Source of the DNA: Mycolicibacterium fluoranthenivorans
GTDB lineage: Bacteria; Actinomycetota; Actinomycetes; Mycobacteriales; Mycobacteriaceae
Direction of reading: 5' to 3'
DNA: 64,000 bases
Assembly: GCF_011758805.1 (NCBI RefSeq)
Contig: NZ_JAANOW010000002.1
Coordinates: forward strand, 310,001 to 374,000
Shown: one piece after another, positions 44,997 through 55,065 of the stretch
Numbering within the stretch: the stretch's first letter is position 1
Layout: every line of letters starts with the position of its first letter
The notes under the pieces: model-generated
What the model saw: only the letters and a program-made list of their open reading frames with translations
Told to the model about the DNA's origin: nothing
Database searches by the model: none
Translations under genes and position numbers: made by a program

Positions 44997-46493
44997 GTGA
45001 AAAGCACGGTCGAGAAGCTGAGCCCCACTCGGGTTCGGATCAACGTGGAGGTTCCCTTCGCCGAGCTGGAGCCCGATTTCGACCGGGCCTTCAAGCAGCT
45101 GGCTCAGCAGGTCCGGCTGCCCGGGTTCCGACCCGGCAAGGCGCCGCGCAAGCTTCTGGAGGCCCGTATCGGTCGCGGCGCGGTGCTGGAGCAGGTCGTC
45201 AACGACGCGCTGCCCAGCCGCTACAGCGAGGCGGTCACCACCGCCGACGTGCAGCCCCTCGGACAGCCCGATATCGAGGTCACCAAGCTCGAGGACAACG
45301 AGGAGCTGGTGTTCACCGCCGAGGTGGACATCCGCCCGGAGATTGATCTGCCCGACCTGTCCGCGCTGACGTTCAGCGTCGACCCGATCGAGGTCAGCGA
45401 CGAAGAGGTCGACACCGAGCTGCAGAACCTGCGCGCCCGGTTCGGCACCCTGACGGGCGTGGAGCGTGCCGCGGTCGAGGGTGACTTCGTCTCCATCGAC
45501 CTGTCGGCCACCGTCGACGGCGAGGACGTGCCCGAGGCCAAGACCGAGGGGCTGTCCCACGAGGTCGGCTCCGGCCAGCTCATCGAGGGCCTCGACGAGG
45601 CGATCACCGGGCTCAAGACCGGCGAGAGCACGACGTTCACCACCACCCTGGTCGCCGGTCCGCATGCCGGCCGGGAAGCCGAGGTCACGGTCAAGGTGAA
45701 CTCCGTCAAGGAGCGCGAGCTGCCCGAGGCCGATGACGAGTTCGCCCAGCTGGCAAGCGAGTTCGACACCATCGACGAGCTCAAGGAGAGCCTGATCGAG
45801 CAGGTGCGCCGGACCAAGCGCATCCAGCAGGCCGAGCAGATCCGTGACAAGGCGCTGGAGACCCTGCTCGCCGATATCGAGGTGCCGCTGCCCGAGGCGA
45901 TCGTGCAGGCTCAGGTCGACGACGCGCTGCACAACGCCATTCACGGCCTTGAGCACGATGAGGCGAAGTTCGAGGAGTCGCTGACCGAACAGGGCAGCAG
46001 CCGCGAAGAGTTCGACGCGGACAATCGCAGCAACGCCGAGAAGGCCGTCAAGACCCAGCTGCTGATGGATGCCATCGCCGACAAGCTGGACATCCAGGTC
46101 GGCCAGGCCGACCTCACCGAGCGGCTGGTCCTGATGTCGCGCCAGTACGGGCTCGAGCCGCAGCAGCTGCTGGGCTTCCTACAGCAGAACAACCAGCTGC
46201 CGGCCATGTTCGCCGATGTGCGGCGCGGCCTGACCATCGCCGCGGTGGTGCACGGGGCGACCGTCACCGACACCGACGGCGCGGTGGTCGACACCGCCGA
46301 GTTCTTCGGCCCGGCCGGTGGCGCCGAGGCGGCCGAGGCCGAGGACGAGACCGCAGACGCCCCGGAAGCCGAGACGGCCGATGAGGGCGACGACGCCGAA
46401 AAGGCGGAGAAGGCCGAGAAGAAGGCGGCCAAGAAGGCTGCCAAGAAGGCCGATAAGAAGCAGGACAAGAAGGATCAAGACACCGCTGAGTGA
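44997..46493 (+). CDS. tig: Trigger factor
   Basis: 498 residues from GTG 44997, set by AGGAG at 44984-44988. N-terminal ribosome-binding domain with [17 protein letters not shown] (E. coli GFRKGKVP loop), PPIase domain ([39 protein letters not shown]) and C-terminal chaperone arms. The last 60 residues are an acidic Ala/Glu run followed by a Lys-rich end ([18 protein letters not shown]), longer than in E. coli. It binds nascent chains at the ribosome exit. First of the tig-clpP1-clpP2 group; a hairpin separates it from clpP1. Confidence 0.95.
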   Translation: MKSTVEKLSPTRVRINVEVPFAELEPDFDRAFKQLAQQVRLPGFRPGKAPRKLLEARIGRGAVLEQVVNDALPSRYSEAVTTADVQPLGQPDIEVTKLEDNEELVFTAEVDIRPEIDLPDLSALTFSVDPIEVSDEEVDTELQNLRARFGTLTGVERAAVEGDFVSIDLSATVDGEDVPEAKTEGLSHEVGSGQLIEGLDEAITGLKTGESTTFTTTLVAGPHAGREAEVTVKVNSVKERELPEADDEFAQLASEFDTIDELKESLIEQVRRTKRIQQAEQIRDKALETLLADIEVPLPEAIVQAQVDDALHNAIHGLEHDEAKFEESLTEQGSSREEFDADNRSNAEKAVKTQLLMDAIADKLDIQVGQADLTERLVLMSRQYGLEPQQLLGFLQQNNQLPAMFADVRRGLTIAAVVHGATVTDTDGAVVDTAEFFGPAGGAEAAEAEDETADAPEAETADEGDDAEKAEKAEKKAAKKAAKKADKKQDKKDQDTAE

Positions 46494-46501
46494 CGCTGTG
46501 A

Positions 46502-46534
46502 GCGAACGCGCGCCTTCTTGGGCGTGCGGTTCGC
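46502..46534 (+). terminator. Hairpin between tig and clpP1
   Basis: GCGAACGCGCGCC (46502-46514) pairs with GGCGTGCGGTTCGC (46521-46534) with one bulge and one wobble, loop TTCTTG. No U-tract follows, so it may only attenuate read-through into clpP1. Confidence 0.55.
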
Positions 46535-46594
46535 TGCGCGTTGGTTAGTGTCGGTGAACGAGTACGACAAACTCGAGAAAGCAGGTATCCAGCC

Positions 46595-47203
46595 GTGACT
46601 GACATGCGTTCTGGCGCGTCGGGGCTCAACCTCATCGACTCGGTGTATGAGCGGTTGCTCGCCGAGCGCATCATCTTCCTGGGCACCCAGGTCGATGACG
46701 ACATCGCGAACCGGCTGTGCGCGCAGATTCTGCTGCTGGCCGCGGAAGACCCCGTCAAGGACATCCACCTGTACATCAACTCGCCCGGTGGTTCGGTGAC
46801 CGCGGGTATGGCCATCTACGACACCATGGTGCTGGCGCCGTGTGATGTGGCGACCTACGCCATGGGTCTGGCCGCCTCGATGGGTGAGTTCCTGCTCGCC
46901 GCGGGCACCAAGGGCAAGCGGTACGCCCTGCCGCACGCGCGGATCATGATGCACCAGCCGTCCGCCGGTATCGGTGGTAGCGCGGCCGACATCGCGATCC
47001 AGGCCGAGCAGTTCGCGTTGACGAAGAAGGAGATGAACCGGCTCAACGCCGAGTTCACCGGCCAGACTCTGGAGCGGGTCGAGACGGACGCGGATCGCGA
47101 TCGCTGGTTCACGGCGTCCGAAGCCCTGGAATACGGCTTCGTAGACCACATCATCACCAGCGTCAGCGTTAACGGCGACGGACCAGGAGCAGGTATCAAA
47201 TGA
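46595..47203 (+). CDS. clpP1: ATP-dependent Clp protease proteolytic subunit 1
   Basis: 202 residues from GTG 46595 (VTDMRSG matches the M. tuberculosis ClpP1 start); ATG 46604 is an alternative. Catalytic Ser95 (GLAASMGEF), His120 (MMHQPSAG) and Asp169 (TDADRDRW). In mycobacteria ClpP1 and ClpP2 form separate heptamers that combine into the active, essential protease with ClpX or ClpC1. The short N-terminal propeptide is removed on activation. It overlaps clpP2 by ATGA, ensuring equal synthesis. Confidence 0.96.
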   Translation: MTDMRSGASGLNLIDSVYERLLAERIIFLGTQVDDDIANRLCAQILLLAAEDPVKDIHLYINSPGGSVTAGMAIYDTMVLAPCDVATYAMGLAASMGEFLLAAGTKGKRYALPHARIMMHQPSAGIGGSAADIAIQAEQFALTKKEMNRLNAEFTGQTLERVETDADRDRWFTASEALEYGFVDHIITSVSVNGDGPGAGIK

Positions 47204-47865
47204 TGATCCCCGATATGCAGCCTGCCCACGGTGGCGTGGTGAATCCGGCTCACGCCCGGTACATCCTGCCGTCGTTCATCGAGCATTCGAGCTTCGGCGT
47301 CAAAGAGTCCAACCCGTACAACAAGCTGTTCGAGGAACGCATCATCTTCCTCGGGGTGCAGGTGGACGACGCCTCGGCCAACGACATCATGGCCCAGCTG
47401 CTGGTGCTCGAGTCGCTGGATCCCGACCGCGACATCACCATGTACATCAACTCGCCGGGTGGTTCGTTCACCTCGCTGATGGCGATCTACGACACCATGC
47501 AGTACGTCCGGGCCGATATCCAGACCGTCTGCCTGGGCCAGGCCGCCTCGGCCGCCGCGGTGTTGTTGGCCGCCGGTACCCCCGGTAAGCGGCTGGCCCT
47601 GCCCAACGCACGCGTGCTGATCCATCAGCCCGCCGTCGGCGGTGCCATCCAGGGTCAGGTCTCGGATCTGGAGATCCAGGCCGCCGAGATCGAGCGGATG
47701 CGCACCCTGATGGACGCCACGTTGGCGCGGCACACCGGGAAGGATCCGGCCGTCATCCGCAAGGACACCGACCGCGACAAGATCCTGACGGCCGCCGAGG
47801 CCAAGGATTACGGCATCATCGACACCGTTCTGGCCTACCGGAAGCTCTCCGCGCAGAACGCCTGA
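47200..47865 (+). CDS. clpP2: ATP-dependent Clp protease proteolytic subunit 2
   Basis: 221 residues, ATG overlapping the clpP1 stop. Catalytic Ser117 ([10 protein letters not shown]), His142 (LIHQPAVG) and a late Asp (DTDRDKI). The N-terminus is about 20 residues longer than in ClpP1 ([20 protein letters not shown]), as in other mycobacteria. ClpP2 is the ring that docks the ClpX/ClpC1 unfoldases. A long hairpin follows the stop by 12 bp. Confidence 0.96.
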   Translation: MMIPDMQPAHGGVVNPAHARYILPSFIEHSSFGVKESNPYNKLFEERIIFLGVQVDDASANDIMAQLLVLESLDPDRDITMYINSPGGSFTSLMAIYDTMQYVRADIQTVCLGQAASAAAVLLAAGTPGKRLALPNARVLIHQPAVGGAIQGQVSDLEIQAAEIERMRTLMDATLARHTGKDPAVIRKDTDRDKILTAAEAKDYGIIDTVLAYRKLSAQNA

Positions 47866-47877
47866 CGCACGACATCA

Positions 47878-47934
47878 CGAGATTGCCGTTATGGCGCGGA
47901 AGTTCGAATAGAACGCGCCATAGCGGCAATCTCG
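47878..47934. terminator. 21-bp hairpin after clpP2, bidirectional
   Basis: Arms 47878-47898 and 47914-47934 (CGAGATTGCCG...GGCGCG) pair at 20 of 21 positions with one wobble; loop GAAGTTCGAATAGAA. It lies between two convergent genes (clpP2 and the DsrE gene), 12 and 17 bp from their stops, so it can end both. No U-tract. Confidence 0.7.
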
Positions 47935-47951
47935 CGTTTCGGCGCGCCGCG

Positions 47952-48323
47952 TCAGTAGCTGAACGTGGTGGCACCCTCGCCGATCCACTCCCACAACTGC
48001 ACGGTGCCGCCGGCATCGGCGCCGTCGACGAACGTGTGTGGGTCCAGATGCTTGGCCTGAATGCAGATCGGGCACACCAGGTAGCGTCCGCCCGCTTTCT
48101 CGTAGCGCGCCATGAGCTCCGATAACGCCGGGCACCCGTCACAGGCGGTGCCCACCGCCACCCCGGGCACCACCAACCGCACCGCTTCCTTGGTCAGGAA
48201 CATCATGGTCGGCCGACCCGATTCGGCGGCGCCGACGGCGACCAGGAAGGCCACCGTCACGCGTTCGGCATCCTCCAGACCGGTGGTCAGGCTGATGGCG
48301 GCCTTGTTCATCGTGTGATTCAT
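47952..48323 (-). CDS. DsrE-family protein with two CxxC motifs
   Basis: 123 residues from ATG 48323 (48311 is a second in-frame ATG). DsrE/F-like alpha/beta fold: ISLTTGLEDAERVTVAFLVA, MMFLTKEAVRLVVPGVAVG, then Cys61-Asp-Gly-Cys64 and later Cys84-Pro-Ile-Cys87 (YLVCPICIQAKHL). DsrE proteins take part in sulfur transfer or act as small redox carriers. Two Cys pairs suggest a disulfide or metal site. It lies 61 bp downstream of the HD-GYP/LuxR gene on the same strand. Partner unknown. Confidence 0.8.
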   Translation of the reverse strand: MNHTMNKAAISLTTGLEDAERVTVAFLVAVGAAESGRPTMMFLTKEAVRLVVPGVAVGTACDGCPALSELMARYEKAGGRYLVCPICIQAKHLDPHTFVDGADAGGTVQLWEWIGEGATTFSY

Positions 48324-48384
48324 CAGCCGATCGTGTCGCGACCCGACGCCCGGGCACATGGGGCTTTTGCCCCATTCGTGCCCC

Positions 48385-49938
48385 CTATCCGGGGTTGGCC
48401 AGCCCATGGCGCAGCGCGTACATGCTGGCCCCGATGCGGTTGGACACCCCGATCTTGGCGTAGGTGCGCTCGACGTGGTTGCGCGCGGTCTTCTCGCTGA
48501 TCACGAGCGTCTCCGAGATCTCCTTGTTCGACGCACCGCGGGCGACCAGACGCAGGACATCGACCTCGCGCGGGGTGAGACCGTCGGGGCGGCCGCGGGG
48601 TCGTTCGGCGTGATGGCCGGCCGCATGCAGCACCGCCTCGACGGCCACCGGGTCGAGTTGGCCGGCGCGCACCCGTGCGCGCAGCCGGCGGGCCGCCGAC
48701 GCCGGGGTGAACGCTTCGCGGTACGGCCGGGGTTCGCAGCCGGACTGGTAGGCGACCGCCGCGGCCAGCACCCGGTCGGGCAGGCCCAGGGCGGAATCGG
48801 GTAGCCCACGCGGATATCCCGATCCGTCCAGGCATTCGTGGTGATTGCCGGCCAGTTGCGCGACCTGCGCCAGCCCGCGCACCTGGCTGAGGATCCGCAC
48901 CGTCAGATAGGGGTGCAGACGTACGCGTTCGAACTCGCCGGCGGTCAGCGGGCCGGCTTTGGACCAGATCTGATTGGACACCCCGATACGTCCGAGGTCG
49001 TGGACGTGCCCCGCGCGCCGAGTGAGGGCCACTGCGGCGGCGTCGAGACCGGCCGCCGCAGCCGCATCGCCGGCCAGTGCCGCCACCGCCCGGGAATGGC
49101 CGAGCGTGAACGGGCACTTGAGGTCGACGAAGTCGCCCAGAGCCGTCAGCAGCGTGTCCACGCCGCGCTCGTCGAGGCGCTCATGCCGGTCGGGCGCTTC
49201 GTGCAGCGCTGCCTGCCACGCGTCCCCGGCCACCGGCGGGGCCAGGATCGCGTCGGGGTCGCGGGTGAACGCATCGACGAGCCCGGGGTCGAACTGGCCG
49301 CCGCGACGTGTGGTCGCCACGGCGACGGCGCCCGCCACCCCGCCGGTGCGGTGATGCACCTCGATCACGTCGGCCAGCTGGGCGATCCGCATCTGGATCG
49401 GGATACCGTCGCCGCGCACACCCGCGGGCATCCCGCCGCCGTCGTAGCGTTCGAAGGCGAACGTCAGCGCGGCCTGCACATCGGGTCCCAGGCCCAGCCG
49501 GTCGGCGAGCAGGACCGCCGAGGTGCAGTGCGAGTGGATCATCGCGGACAGATGTCCGCGCGCATTGATGAGCAGCGTCGCCATCACGTTCAGGCGGTGG
49601 ACCAAGGGCTCGCCACGGGCGATGTTGGCCATCAAGAAGCGCATGAACGGGAGCCCGGCGTTGTCCACCTGGTAGGTGTCCCGGCGCACGGCGATGTCAT
49701 CGCCGAACCAGCGCGCGTACTCGTGCGAGTCGGCGTGACAACCGATCCACATGATCAGCGTCGTGTAGTAGATGCAGTCCCGCTCGGTGCGGCTCAGACC
49801 CAACCGGTCGGAGAGCCTGGTGGCGATCAGGGCGGAGCGCAGCATGTGCTCGCCCGGCTGCCCCAGCCCCAGGTCGACCGCAACCGACAGGGCAGCGAGC
49901 AGCTCGGCACGGCTCGGTGTCTCGGCCGGCGCAGCCAT
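48385..49938 (-). CDS. HD-GYP-like phosphohydrolase fused to LuxR-type HTH
   Basis: 517 residues. The N-terminal half resembles an HD domain with decayed metal residues (IMWIGCHADSHEYARWFGDD, FAFERYDGGGMPAG). The second half is a better HD-GYP-like domain: LGHSRAVAALAGDAA, RRAGHVHDLGRIGVSNQIWS and NHHECLDGSGYPRGL, keeping HD and the HHExxDGxGYP part. The last 65 residues are a LuxR/FixJ helix-turn-helix (LTPREVDVLRLVARGASNKE, ISETLVISEKTARNHVERTY). It likely joins cyclic-dinucleotide or nucleotide sensing to transcription, with no receiver domain. Target genes unknown; dsrE downstream is the nearest candidate. Confidence 0.85.
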   Translation of the reverse strand: MAAPAETPSRAELLAALSVAVDLGLGQPGEHMLRSALIATRLSDRLGLSRTERDCIYYTTLIMWIGCHADSHEYARWFGDDIAVRRDTYQVDNAGLPFMRFLMANIARGEPLVHRLNVMATLLINARGHLSAMIHSHCTSAVLLADRLGLGPDVQAALTFAFERYDGGGMPAGVRGDGIPIQMRIAQLADVIEVHHRTGGVAGAVAVATTRRGGQFDPGLVDAFTRDPDAILAPPVAGDAWQAALHEAPDRHERLDERGVDTLLTALGDFVDLKCPFTLGHSRAVAALAGDAAAAAGLDAAAVALTRRAGHVHDLGRIGVSNQIWSKAGPLTAGEFERVRLHPYLTVRILSQVRGLAQVAQLAGNHHECLDGSGYPRGLPDSALGLPDRVLAAAVAYQSGCEPRPYREAFTPASAARRLRARVRAGQLDPVAVEAVLHAAGHHAERPRGRPDGLTPREVDVLRLVARGASNKEISETLVISEKTARNHVERTYAKIGVSNRIGASMYALRHGLANPG

Positions 49939-50388
49939 GCGCCGATTATGCAGTCAGCCGACGACCGCGGTGCGCTCCGTGCGCGTCTGCGTCCGCGTCC
50001 GTGGGTGTGCCCGGTGGCCGTGGGGCCACGGTGGAGCAAGGGAAAGGTGCTGCACATGAGGCTCGGGCCGTCGTCGGCGGGGCGAATATCCGCATGTGCC
50101 GGTGGATGCGCACGGTATCGTGGACAGCGGCAATGACACCTGCGACGACTGCGTTTCCATTACACCGGCGACACGCCAGGGACACGGTCCGCGCGCCGAC
50201 AGGTGCGGAGCCGCCCGGAGGGATATGTTCTCCTCCACGCGAACAAATACCACCCACGCGATTCGGTCCTATCGGTCGCAACGGGACGCAGCGAACGGGT
50301 AGCGTCGGGTGAACACCCGGAGTAACCCAACGAACGGTGTGACAAGCGGTGTGACAACCGACGGCAACAGGAAGTAGGACGCACCCAG
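49939..50388. other. Intergenic region upstream of clpX
   Basis: 450 bp between divergent genes. No credible gene. It has a CCGTGG/CCACGG hairpin near 50020, a GGGTG-AA-CACCC palindrome near 50308, and the 11-bp direct repeat at 50335-50357. The clpX promoter must be here, but I see no clear -10/-35 pair. Confidence 0.55.
50335..50357 (+). repeat. Two direct CGGTGTGACAA repeats before clpX
   Basis: CGGTGTGACAA at 50335-50345 and 50347-50357, one base apart, 31-54 bp before the clpX ATG. The 12-bp period puts them near one helical turn, as for an activator or repressor bound twice on one face. Confidence 0.5.
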
Positions 50389-51669
50389 ATGGCGCGCATT
50401 GGAGACGGCGGTGACCTGCTGAAGTGCTCGTTCTGTGGAAAGAGCCAAAAGCAGGTGAAGAAGCTCATCGCGGGTCCCGGGGTGTACATCTGCGATGAGT
50501 GCATCGACCTGTGCAACGAGATCATCGAGGAGGAGCTGGCCGACGCCGACGACGTCAAACTCGACGAGCTGCCCAAGCCCGCGGAGATCCGCGAGTTCCT
50601 CGAGGGCTACGTCATCGGCCAGGACACCGCCAAGAAGACGCTCGCCGTCGCGGTCTACAACCACTACAAGCGCATCCAGGCGCAGGAGAAGTCGCGGGAC
50701 TCCCGGGCCGAACCGGTTGAGCTCGCCAAGTCCAACATCTTGATGCTCGGGCCCACCGGCTGCGGCAAGACCTACCTGGCCCAGACGCTGGCCAAGATGC
50801 TCAACGTCCCGTTCGCCATCGCCGACGCCACCGCGCTGACCGAGGCCGGCTACGTCGGTGAGGATGTCGAGAACATCCTGCTCAAGCTGATCCAGGCGGC
50901 CGACTACGACGTGAAGCGCGCCGAGACGGGCATCATCTACATCGACGAGGTCGACAAGATCGCCCGCAAGAGCGAGAACCCGTCGATCACCCGCGACGTG
51001 TCCGGCGAGGGCGTGCAGCAGGCGCTGCTGAAGATCCTGGAAGGTACGCAGGCCTCGGTGCCCCCGCAGGGCGGCCGTAAGCACCCGCATCAGGAGTTCA
51101 TCCAGATCGACACCACCAACGTGCTGTTCATCGTCGCAGGAGCGTTCGCCGGTCTGGAGAAGATCGTCTCCGACCGGGTCGGCAAGCGCGGCCTGGGCTT
51201 CGGCGCCGAGGTGCACTCCAAGGCCGAGATCGACACCCAGGACCACTTCGCCGAGGTCATGCCGGAGGATCTGATCAAGTTCGGTCTGATCCCGGAATTC
51301 ATCGGCCGTCTGCCGGTGGTCGCCTCGGTGACCAACCTGGACAAGGAATCGCTGGTGCAGATCCTGTCCACGCCGAAGAACGCCCTGGTGAAGCAATACA
51401 CCCGGCTGTTCGAGATGGACGGTGTCGAGCTGGAGATGACGCCGGAAGCGCTGGACGCCATCGCCGATCAGGCCATCCACCGCGGCACCGGCGCCCGTGG
51501 GTTGCGCGCCATCATGGAAGAGGTGCTGCAGCCTGCCATGTACGACATCCCCAGCCGCGACGATGTCGCCAAGGTGGTCGTCACCCGGGAGACCGTGCAG
51601 GACAACGTCCTTCCGACCATCGTGCCGCGGAAGCCGCCGCGGGCCGAGCGTCGCGACAAGAGCGCCTGA
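50389..51669 (+). CDS. clpX: ATP-dependent Clp protease ATP-binding subunit ClpX
   Basis: 426 residues. N-terminal zinc domain with CSFCGKSQ and [11 protein letters not shown]+ core with Walker A GPTGCGKT, Walker [11 protein letters not shown] and GTGARGLR (sensor 2). The loop RGLGFGAEV holds the LGF tripeptide that docks on ClpP. It unfolds tagged or regulatory proteins and feeds ClpP1P2. AGGA upstream supports the ATG. It is in the same cluster as tig-clpP1-clpP2 but separated by two minus-strand genes, as in M. smegmatis. Confidence 0.96.
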   Translation: MARIGDGGDLLKCSFCGKSQKQVKKLIAGPGVYICDECIDLCNEIIEEELADADDVKLDELPKPAEIREFLEGYVIGQDTAKKTLAVAVYNHYKRIQAQEKSRDSRAEPVELAKSNILMLGPTGCGKTYLAQTLAKMLNVPFAIADATALTEAGYVGEDVENILLKLIQAADYDVKRAETGIIYIDEVDKIARKSENPSITRDVSGEGVQQALLKILEGTQASVPPQGGRKHPHQEFIQIDTTNVLFIVAGAFAGLEKIVSDRVGKRGLGFGAEVHSKAEIDTQDHFAEVMPEDLIKFGLIPEFIGRLPVVASVTNLDKESLVQILSTPKNALVKQYTRLFEMDGVELEMTPEALDAIADQAIHRGTGARGLRAIMEEVLQPAMYDIPSRDDVAKVVVTRETVQDNVLPTIVPRKPPRAERRDKSA

Positions 51670-51700
51670 CCCGCTTTAGGTTTCACCCCTTCGAATCCGA

Positions 51701-51739
51701 CGAAATGGCTGCGTTCCACACCGGAACGCAGCCATTTCG
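51701..51739. terminator. Perfect 17-bp hairpin after clpX, bidirectional
   Basis: CGAAATGGCTGCGTTCC (51701-51717) and its exact inverse (51723-51739) around ACACC. It lies between convergent clpX and fdhD, so it can end both transcripts. No U-tract. Confidence 0.75.
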
Positions 51740-51773
51740 CCGTTCAGCAGACGACCATCGGGTCGGTGAGGGT

Positions 51774-52631
51774 TCAGCCCACCCGGTCCGGCCGGGTGTA
51801 CACGTTCATCGATTCGCCGCGCAGGAACGCCACCAGGGTCAGCCCCGCCTGCGCAGCCAGATCCACCGCCAACGACGACGGAGCCGAGACGGCGGCCAGG
51901 ATGGGGATACCGGCCATCACCGCCTTCTGGGTGAGTTCGAAAGAGGCCCGTCCGCTGACCAGAAGGACATTGCCCGACAACGGGATCCGCCGGTTCTCCA
52001 GCGCCCAGCCGATGACCTTGTCGACCGCGTTGTGCCGGCCGATGTCCTCGCGGACCGCCAGTTCGCTGCCGTCGGTACCGAACAGTGCGGCACCGTGCAG
52101 GCCGCCGGTGCTGGCGAACACCTTCTGCGCCTTCCGCAGCCGGGCCGGTAGCGCGCTGAGCACCGCCGGTGTGACCGTGGTCGGATCGTCACCGGGGGAG
52201 TGCCGGCTGACCAGCCGCACCGCCTCCAGCGAGGCCTTCCCGCACACCCCGCACGAGGAGGTGGCGTAGAAGTTGCGGGTCAGGTCCACGTCCGGCGCGG
52301 GTACGCCGGCGGCCAGGGTCACGTCGAGGACGTTGTAGGTGTTCACGCCGTCCTCTTCCGTTGGGCTGGAGCGACGCGACTCGGGGGTGGTGCGAGCGCC
52401 CTGGCAGTACCGCACGGTGGCGATGTCGTCGCGGCCGGAGATGATGCCCTCGGTGAGCAGAAACCCTTGCGCGAGTTCGATATCAGAGCCAGGAGTACGC
52501 ATGGTGACGGTCAGGGGCGCACCGTTGACGCGGATCTCCAACGGCTCCTCGACGACGAGGGTCTCCGGCCTGGCCACCACCCCGTCGGCGTTGCGGTGAC
52601 TGATCCGGCGCCGCGTGGTTACCCGGCCCAT
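51774..52631 (-). CDS. fdhD: Formate dehydrogenase accessory sulfurtransferase FdhD
   Basis: 285 residues. Sulfur-carrying Cys pair in [15 protein letters not shown]; the substrate loop [16 protein letters not shown] and [20 protein letters not shown] are family signatures. FdhD passes sulfur from a Cys desulfurase to the molybdenum cofactor of formate dehydrogenase-type enzymes. The insert [14 protein letters not shown] (about 81-94) before DGVNTYNV is unusual and matches a mini-insertion (52368-52397). The start overlaps the fdhF stop by 13 nt, so the enzyme and its maturase are coupled. Confidence 0.93.
   Translation of the reverse strand: MGRVTTRRRISHRNADGVVARPETLVVEEPLEIRVNGAPLTVTMRTPGSDIELAQGFLLTEGIISGRDDIATVRYCQGARTTPESRRSSPTEEDGVNTYNVLDVTLAAGVPAPDVDLTRNFYATSSCGVCGKASLEAVRLVSRHSPGDDPTTVTPAVLSALPARLRKAQKVFASTGGLHGAALFGTDGSELAVREDIGRHNAVDKVIGWALENRRIPLSGNVLLVSGRASFELTQKAVMAGIPILAAVSAPSSLAVDLAAQAGLTLVAFLRGESMNVYTRPDRVG
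52368..52397 (+). repeat. In-frame GC-rich mini-insertion in fdhD
   Basis: On the plus strand GGAGCGACGCGACTCGGGGG opens a unit resembling those in gdh (14770) and pepN (26863), here inverted relative to the gene. It falls in a loop of FdhD that is otherwise short. Confidence 0.35.
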
Positions 52632-54964
52632 GGACTCGACTCCGGTTCTGACCTGAGTTCCAGCCTGACCACCACGGCCTTGGACACCGGGGTATTGGAT
52701 CTGGCGGCAGTGTGGTCCAGGGGCACCAGGGGATTGGTCTCGGGATAATAGGCGGCGGCGTTGCCCACCGGGGTGGAGTAGCCGACCACGCGGAAGTCCT
52801 CGGCCCTTCTCTCCTGAAGGCGTCCTTCGCCGTCGGTGAACTCGGAGATGAGGTTCACCCGGGCGCCGTCGTGCAGGCCCAGTGCGGCGATGTCGGCGGG
52901 GTTGACGAACACCACCCGGCGGCCGCCCTTGACTCCGCGGTAGCGGTCATCGAGACCGTAGATGGTGGTGTTGTACTGGTCGTGGCTGCGCAGCGTCTGC
53001 AGCACCAGCCGGCCCGGCGGCACCGGCACCCATTCCAGCGGATACACCGAGAAGTTGGCCTTGCCTGTGTGGGTGGGGAATTCGCGTGAATCGCGGGGTG
53101 GGTGAGGCAGCTGGAACCCGTCCGGTTGCCGCACCCGGGTGTTGTAGTCGGCGCACCCGGGCACCACCGCGGCGATGGCGTCCCGGATCAGGTCATAGTC
53201 GGCGTTGAAGGCCTCCCACTCGACGGGGTGCGCGTGGCCCAGCAGGGCGCGCGCCAGTTGGCAGACGATGGCGACCTCGCTGCGCAGCTGATCGCTGGGT
53301 GGGTGCAGGTTGCCGCGCGACAGGTGCACCATCGACATCGAGTCTTCCACCGAGACCAGCTGCTTGCCGCCCTGCTGGAAATCCTTGTCGGTGCGGCCCA
53401 GCGTCGGCAGGATCAGCGCGGTGCGGCCGCGCACCAGGTGGCTGCGGTTGAGTTTGGTCGAGATCTGCACCGTCAGTGCACAATTGCGTAACGCGGCCTC
53501 GGTCACCGCGGTATCGGGGGTGGCCGAGACGAAGTTGCCGCCCATCCCGATGAAGGTTTTGGCGTGCCCGTCGCGCATGGCCCGGATACCGTCGACGGTG
53601 TCGAGACCGTGTTTACGCGGACTGCTGATACCGAACCGGGCATCGAGTGCGGCCAGGAACGTCTCGGGCATCTGCTCCCAGATGCCCATGGTGCGGTCGC
53701 CCTGGACATTGGAGTGCCCGCGCACCGGGCACACTCCGGCACCTGGCTTGCCGATCATGCCGCGCATCAGCAGTAGATTGGTGGCTTCCCCGATGGTGGC
53801 CACCGCGTGGTGCTGCTGGGTCAGGCCCATCGCCCAGCAGATGACCGTGCGCTGGGAGCGCACGAAACTGTCGGCGATGCGGTGCAACTGGTCGGCGTCG
53901 ATTCCGGTGGCGGACAGCACCGTCTGCAGGTCGACCTCGCGGGTCTGGCGCTCGTACTCTTCGAACCCAGCGCAGTGACCGGAGACGAACGCGCGGTCGA
54001 CGACGGTGCCCGGCGCCCGGTCCTCGGCTTCGAGCAGTAACCGGCCCAGACCGGCGAACAGCGCCATATCCCCGCCGATACGGATCTGGACGAACTCGTC
54101 GGCGATGGGGATGCCGTGCCCGACGACCCCGCGTACCTTCTGCGGGTCCTTGAAGCGCATCAACCCGGCCTCGGGCAAGGGATTGATGGCGATGATATTG
54201 GCGCCGTTGGCTTTTGCCTTCTCCAGCACCGAAAGCATGCGTGGATGATTGGTGCCGGGGTTCTGCCCGGCGATGACGATCAGGTCGGCGTGTTCGAGGT
54301 CATCGACGGTCACCGAGCCCTTGCCGATGCCGATCGAGTCGACCAGCGCGGTGCCCGAGGATTCGTGACACATGTTCGAACAGTCCGGCAGGTTGTTGGT
54401 GCCGAAGCTGCGGACCAGCAGCTGGTAGAGAAACGCGGCCTCGTTACTGGTGCGGCCCGAGGTGTAGAACAGCGCCTCGTCGGGGGAGTCCAGCGCGTTG
54501 AGCTCCGCGGCGATCAGCCGGTAGGCGCTGTCCCAGTCGATCGGCTCGTAATGGGTGGCCCCGGGGCGCAGCACCATCGGCTCGGTGAGCCTGCCCTGCT
54601 GGGACAGCCAGTACTCGGGCCTCTCGGACAGGTCGGCCACCGAGTGCCGGGCGAAGAACTCCGCGGTGACGCGACGTTTGGTGGCCTCTTCGGCGACGGC
54701 CTTGGCGCCGTTCTCGCAGAACTCGGCCAGCTTGCGTCCGCCGTGCTCCTCGGGCCACGCACAGCCCGGGCAGTCGAAACCGTGCCGCTGATTCAGCCGG
54801 GTCAGCGCCGCGGCGGTACGCAGTGGACCCATCTGCGTCAGCCCGCGCTGCATGCTGACCAGCACGGCCTTGACCCCGGCGGCTTCGTGTTCGGCGCCGG
54901 TCACCCGGACATCGCGTTCGTCGTACGTGGCATCGACGTCACGGCCGTCCTTGGCGAGGGTCAT
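52619..54964 (-). CDS. fdhF: Molybdopterin oxidoreductase, FdhF/YdeP type
   Basis: 781 residues. FdhF/YdeP family: N-terminal [16 protein letters not shown], Mo-ligand region [19 protein letters not shown] with Cys, [20 protein letters not shown], and a C-terminal guanine-dinucleotide-binding part ([20 protein letters not shown]). The classic N-terminal [4Fe-4S] CxxCxxxC set is reduced to CPGC. Annotated in M. tuberculosis (Rv2900c) as formate dehydrogenase H, but the E. coli relative YdeP is linked to acid resistance, so the substrate is uncertain. Co-encoded with fdhD; LysR gene divergent. Confidence 0.88.
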   Translation of the reverse strand: MTLAKDGRDVDATYDERDVRVTGAEHEAAGVKAVLVSMQRGLTQMGPLRTAAALTRLNQRHGFDCPGCAWPEEHGGRKLAEFCENGAKAVAEEATKRRVTAEFFARHSVADLSERPEYWLSQQGRLTEPMVLRPGATHYEPIDWDSAYRLIAAELNALDSPDEALFYTSGRTSNEAAFLYQLLVRSFGTNNLPDCSNMCHESSGTALVDSIGIGKGSVTVDDLEHADLIVIAGQNPGTNHPRMLSVLEKAKANGANIIAINPLPEAGLMRFKDPQKVRGVVGHGIPIADEFVQIRIGGDMALFAGLGRLLLEAEDRAPGTVVDRAFVSGHCAGFEEYERQTREVDLQTVLSATGIDADQLHRIADSFVRSQRTVICWAMGLTQQHHAVATIGEATNLLLMRGMIGKPGAGVCPVRGHSNVQGDRTMGIWEQMPETFLAALDARFGISSPRKHGLDTVDGIRAMRDGHAKTFIGMGGNFVSATPDTAVTEAALRNCALTVQISTKLNRSHLVRGRTALILPTLGRTDKDFQQGGKQLVSVEDSMSMVHLSRGNLHPPSDQLRSEVAIVCQLARALLGHAHPVEWEAFNADYDLIRDAIAAVVPGCADYNTRVRQPDGFQLPHPPRDSREFPTHTGKANFSVYPLEWVPVPPGRLVLQTLRSHDQYNTTIYGLDDRYRGVKGGRRVVFVNPADIAALGLHDGARVNLISEFTDGEGRLQERRAEDFRVVGYSTPVGNAAAYYPETNPLVPLDHTAARSNTPVSKAVVVRLELRSEPESSPWAG

Positions 54965-55039
54965 ATCTCCAATCTAATCCCCGAGAACGGCCGCTGCGCC
55001 GAATGAAGGTGGGTTGGTATTCGGTATTTGACATGCGGT

Positions 55040-55056
55040 GATAGCGAACGTCTATC
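55040..55056. promoter_or_regulatory. LysR-type operator
   Basis: GATAG-CGAACGT-CTATC, 17 bp with the T-N11-A pattern, in the 101-bp gap between divergent fdhF and the LysR gene, 9 bp before the latter's ATG. Confidence 0.6.
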
Positions 55057-55065
55057 GTGTTTTTG

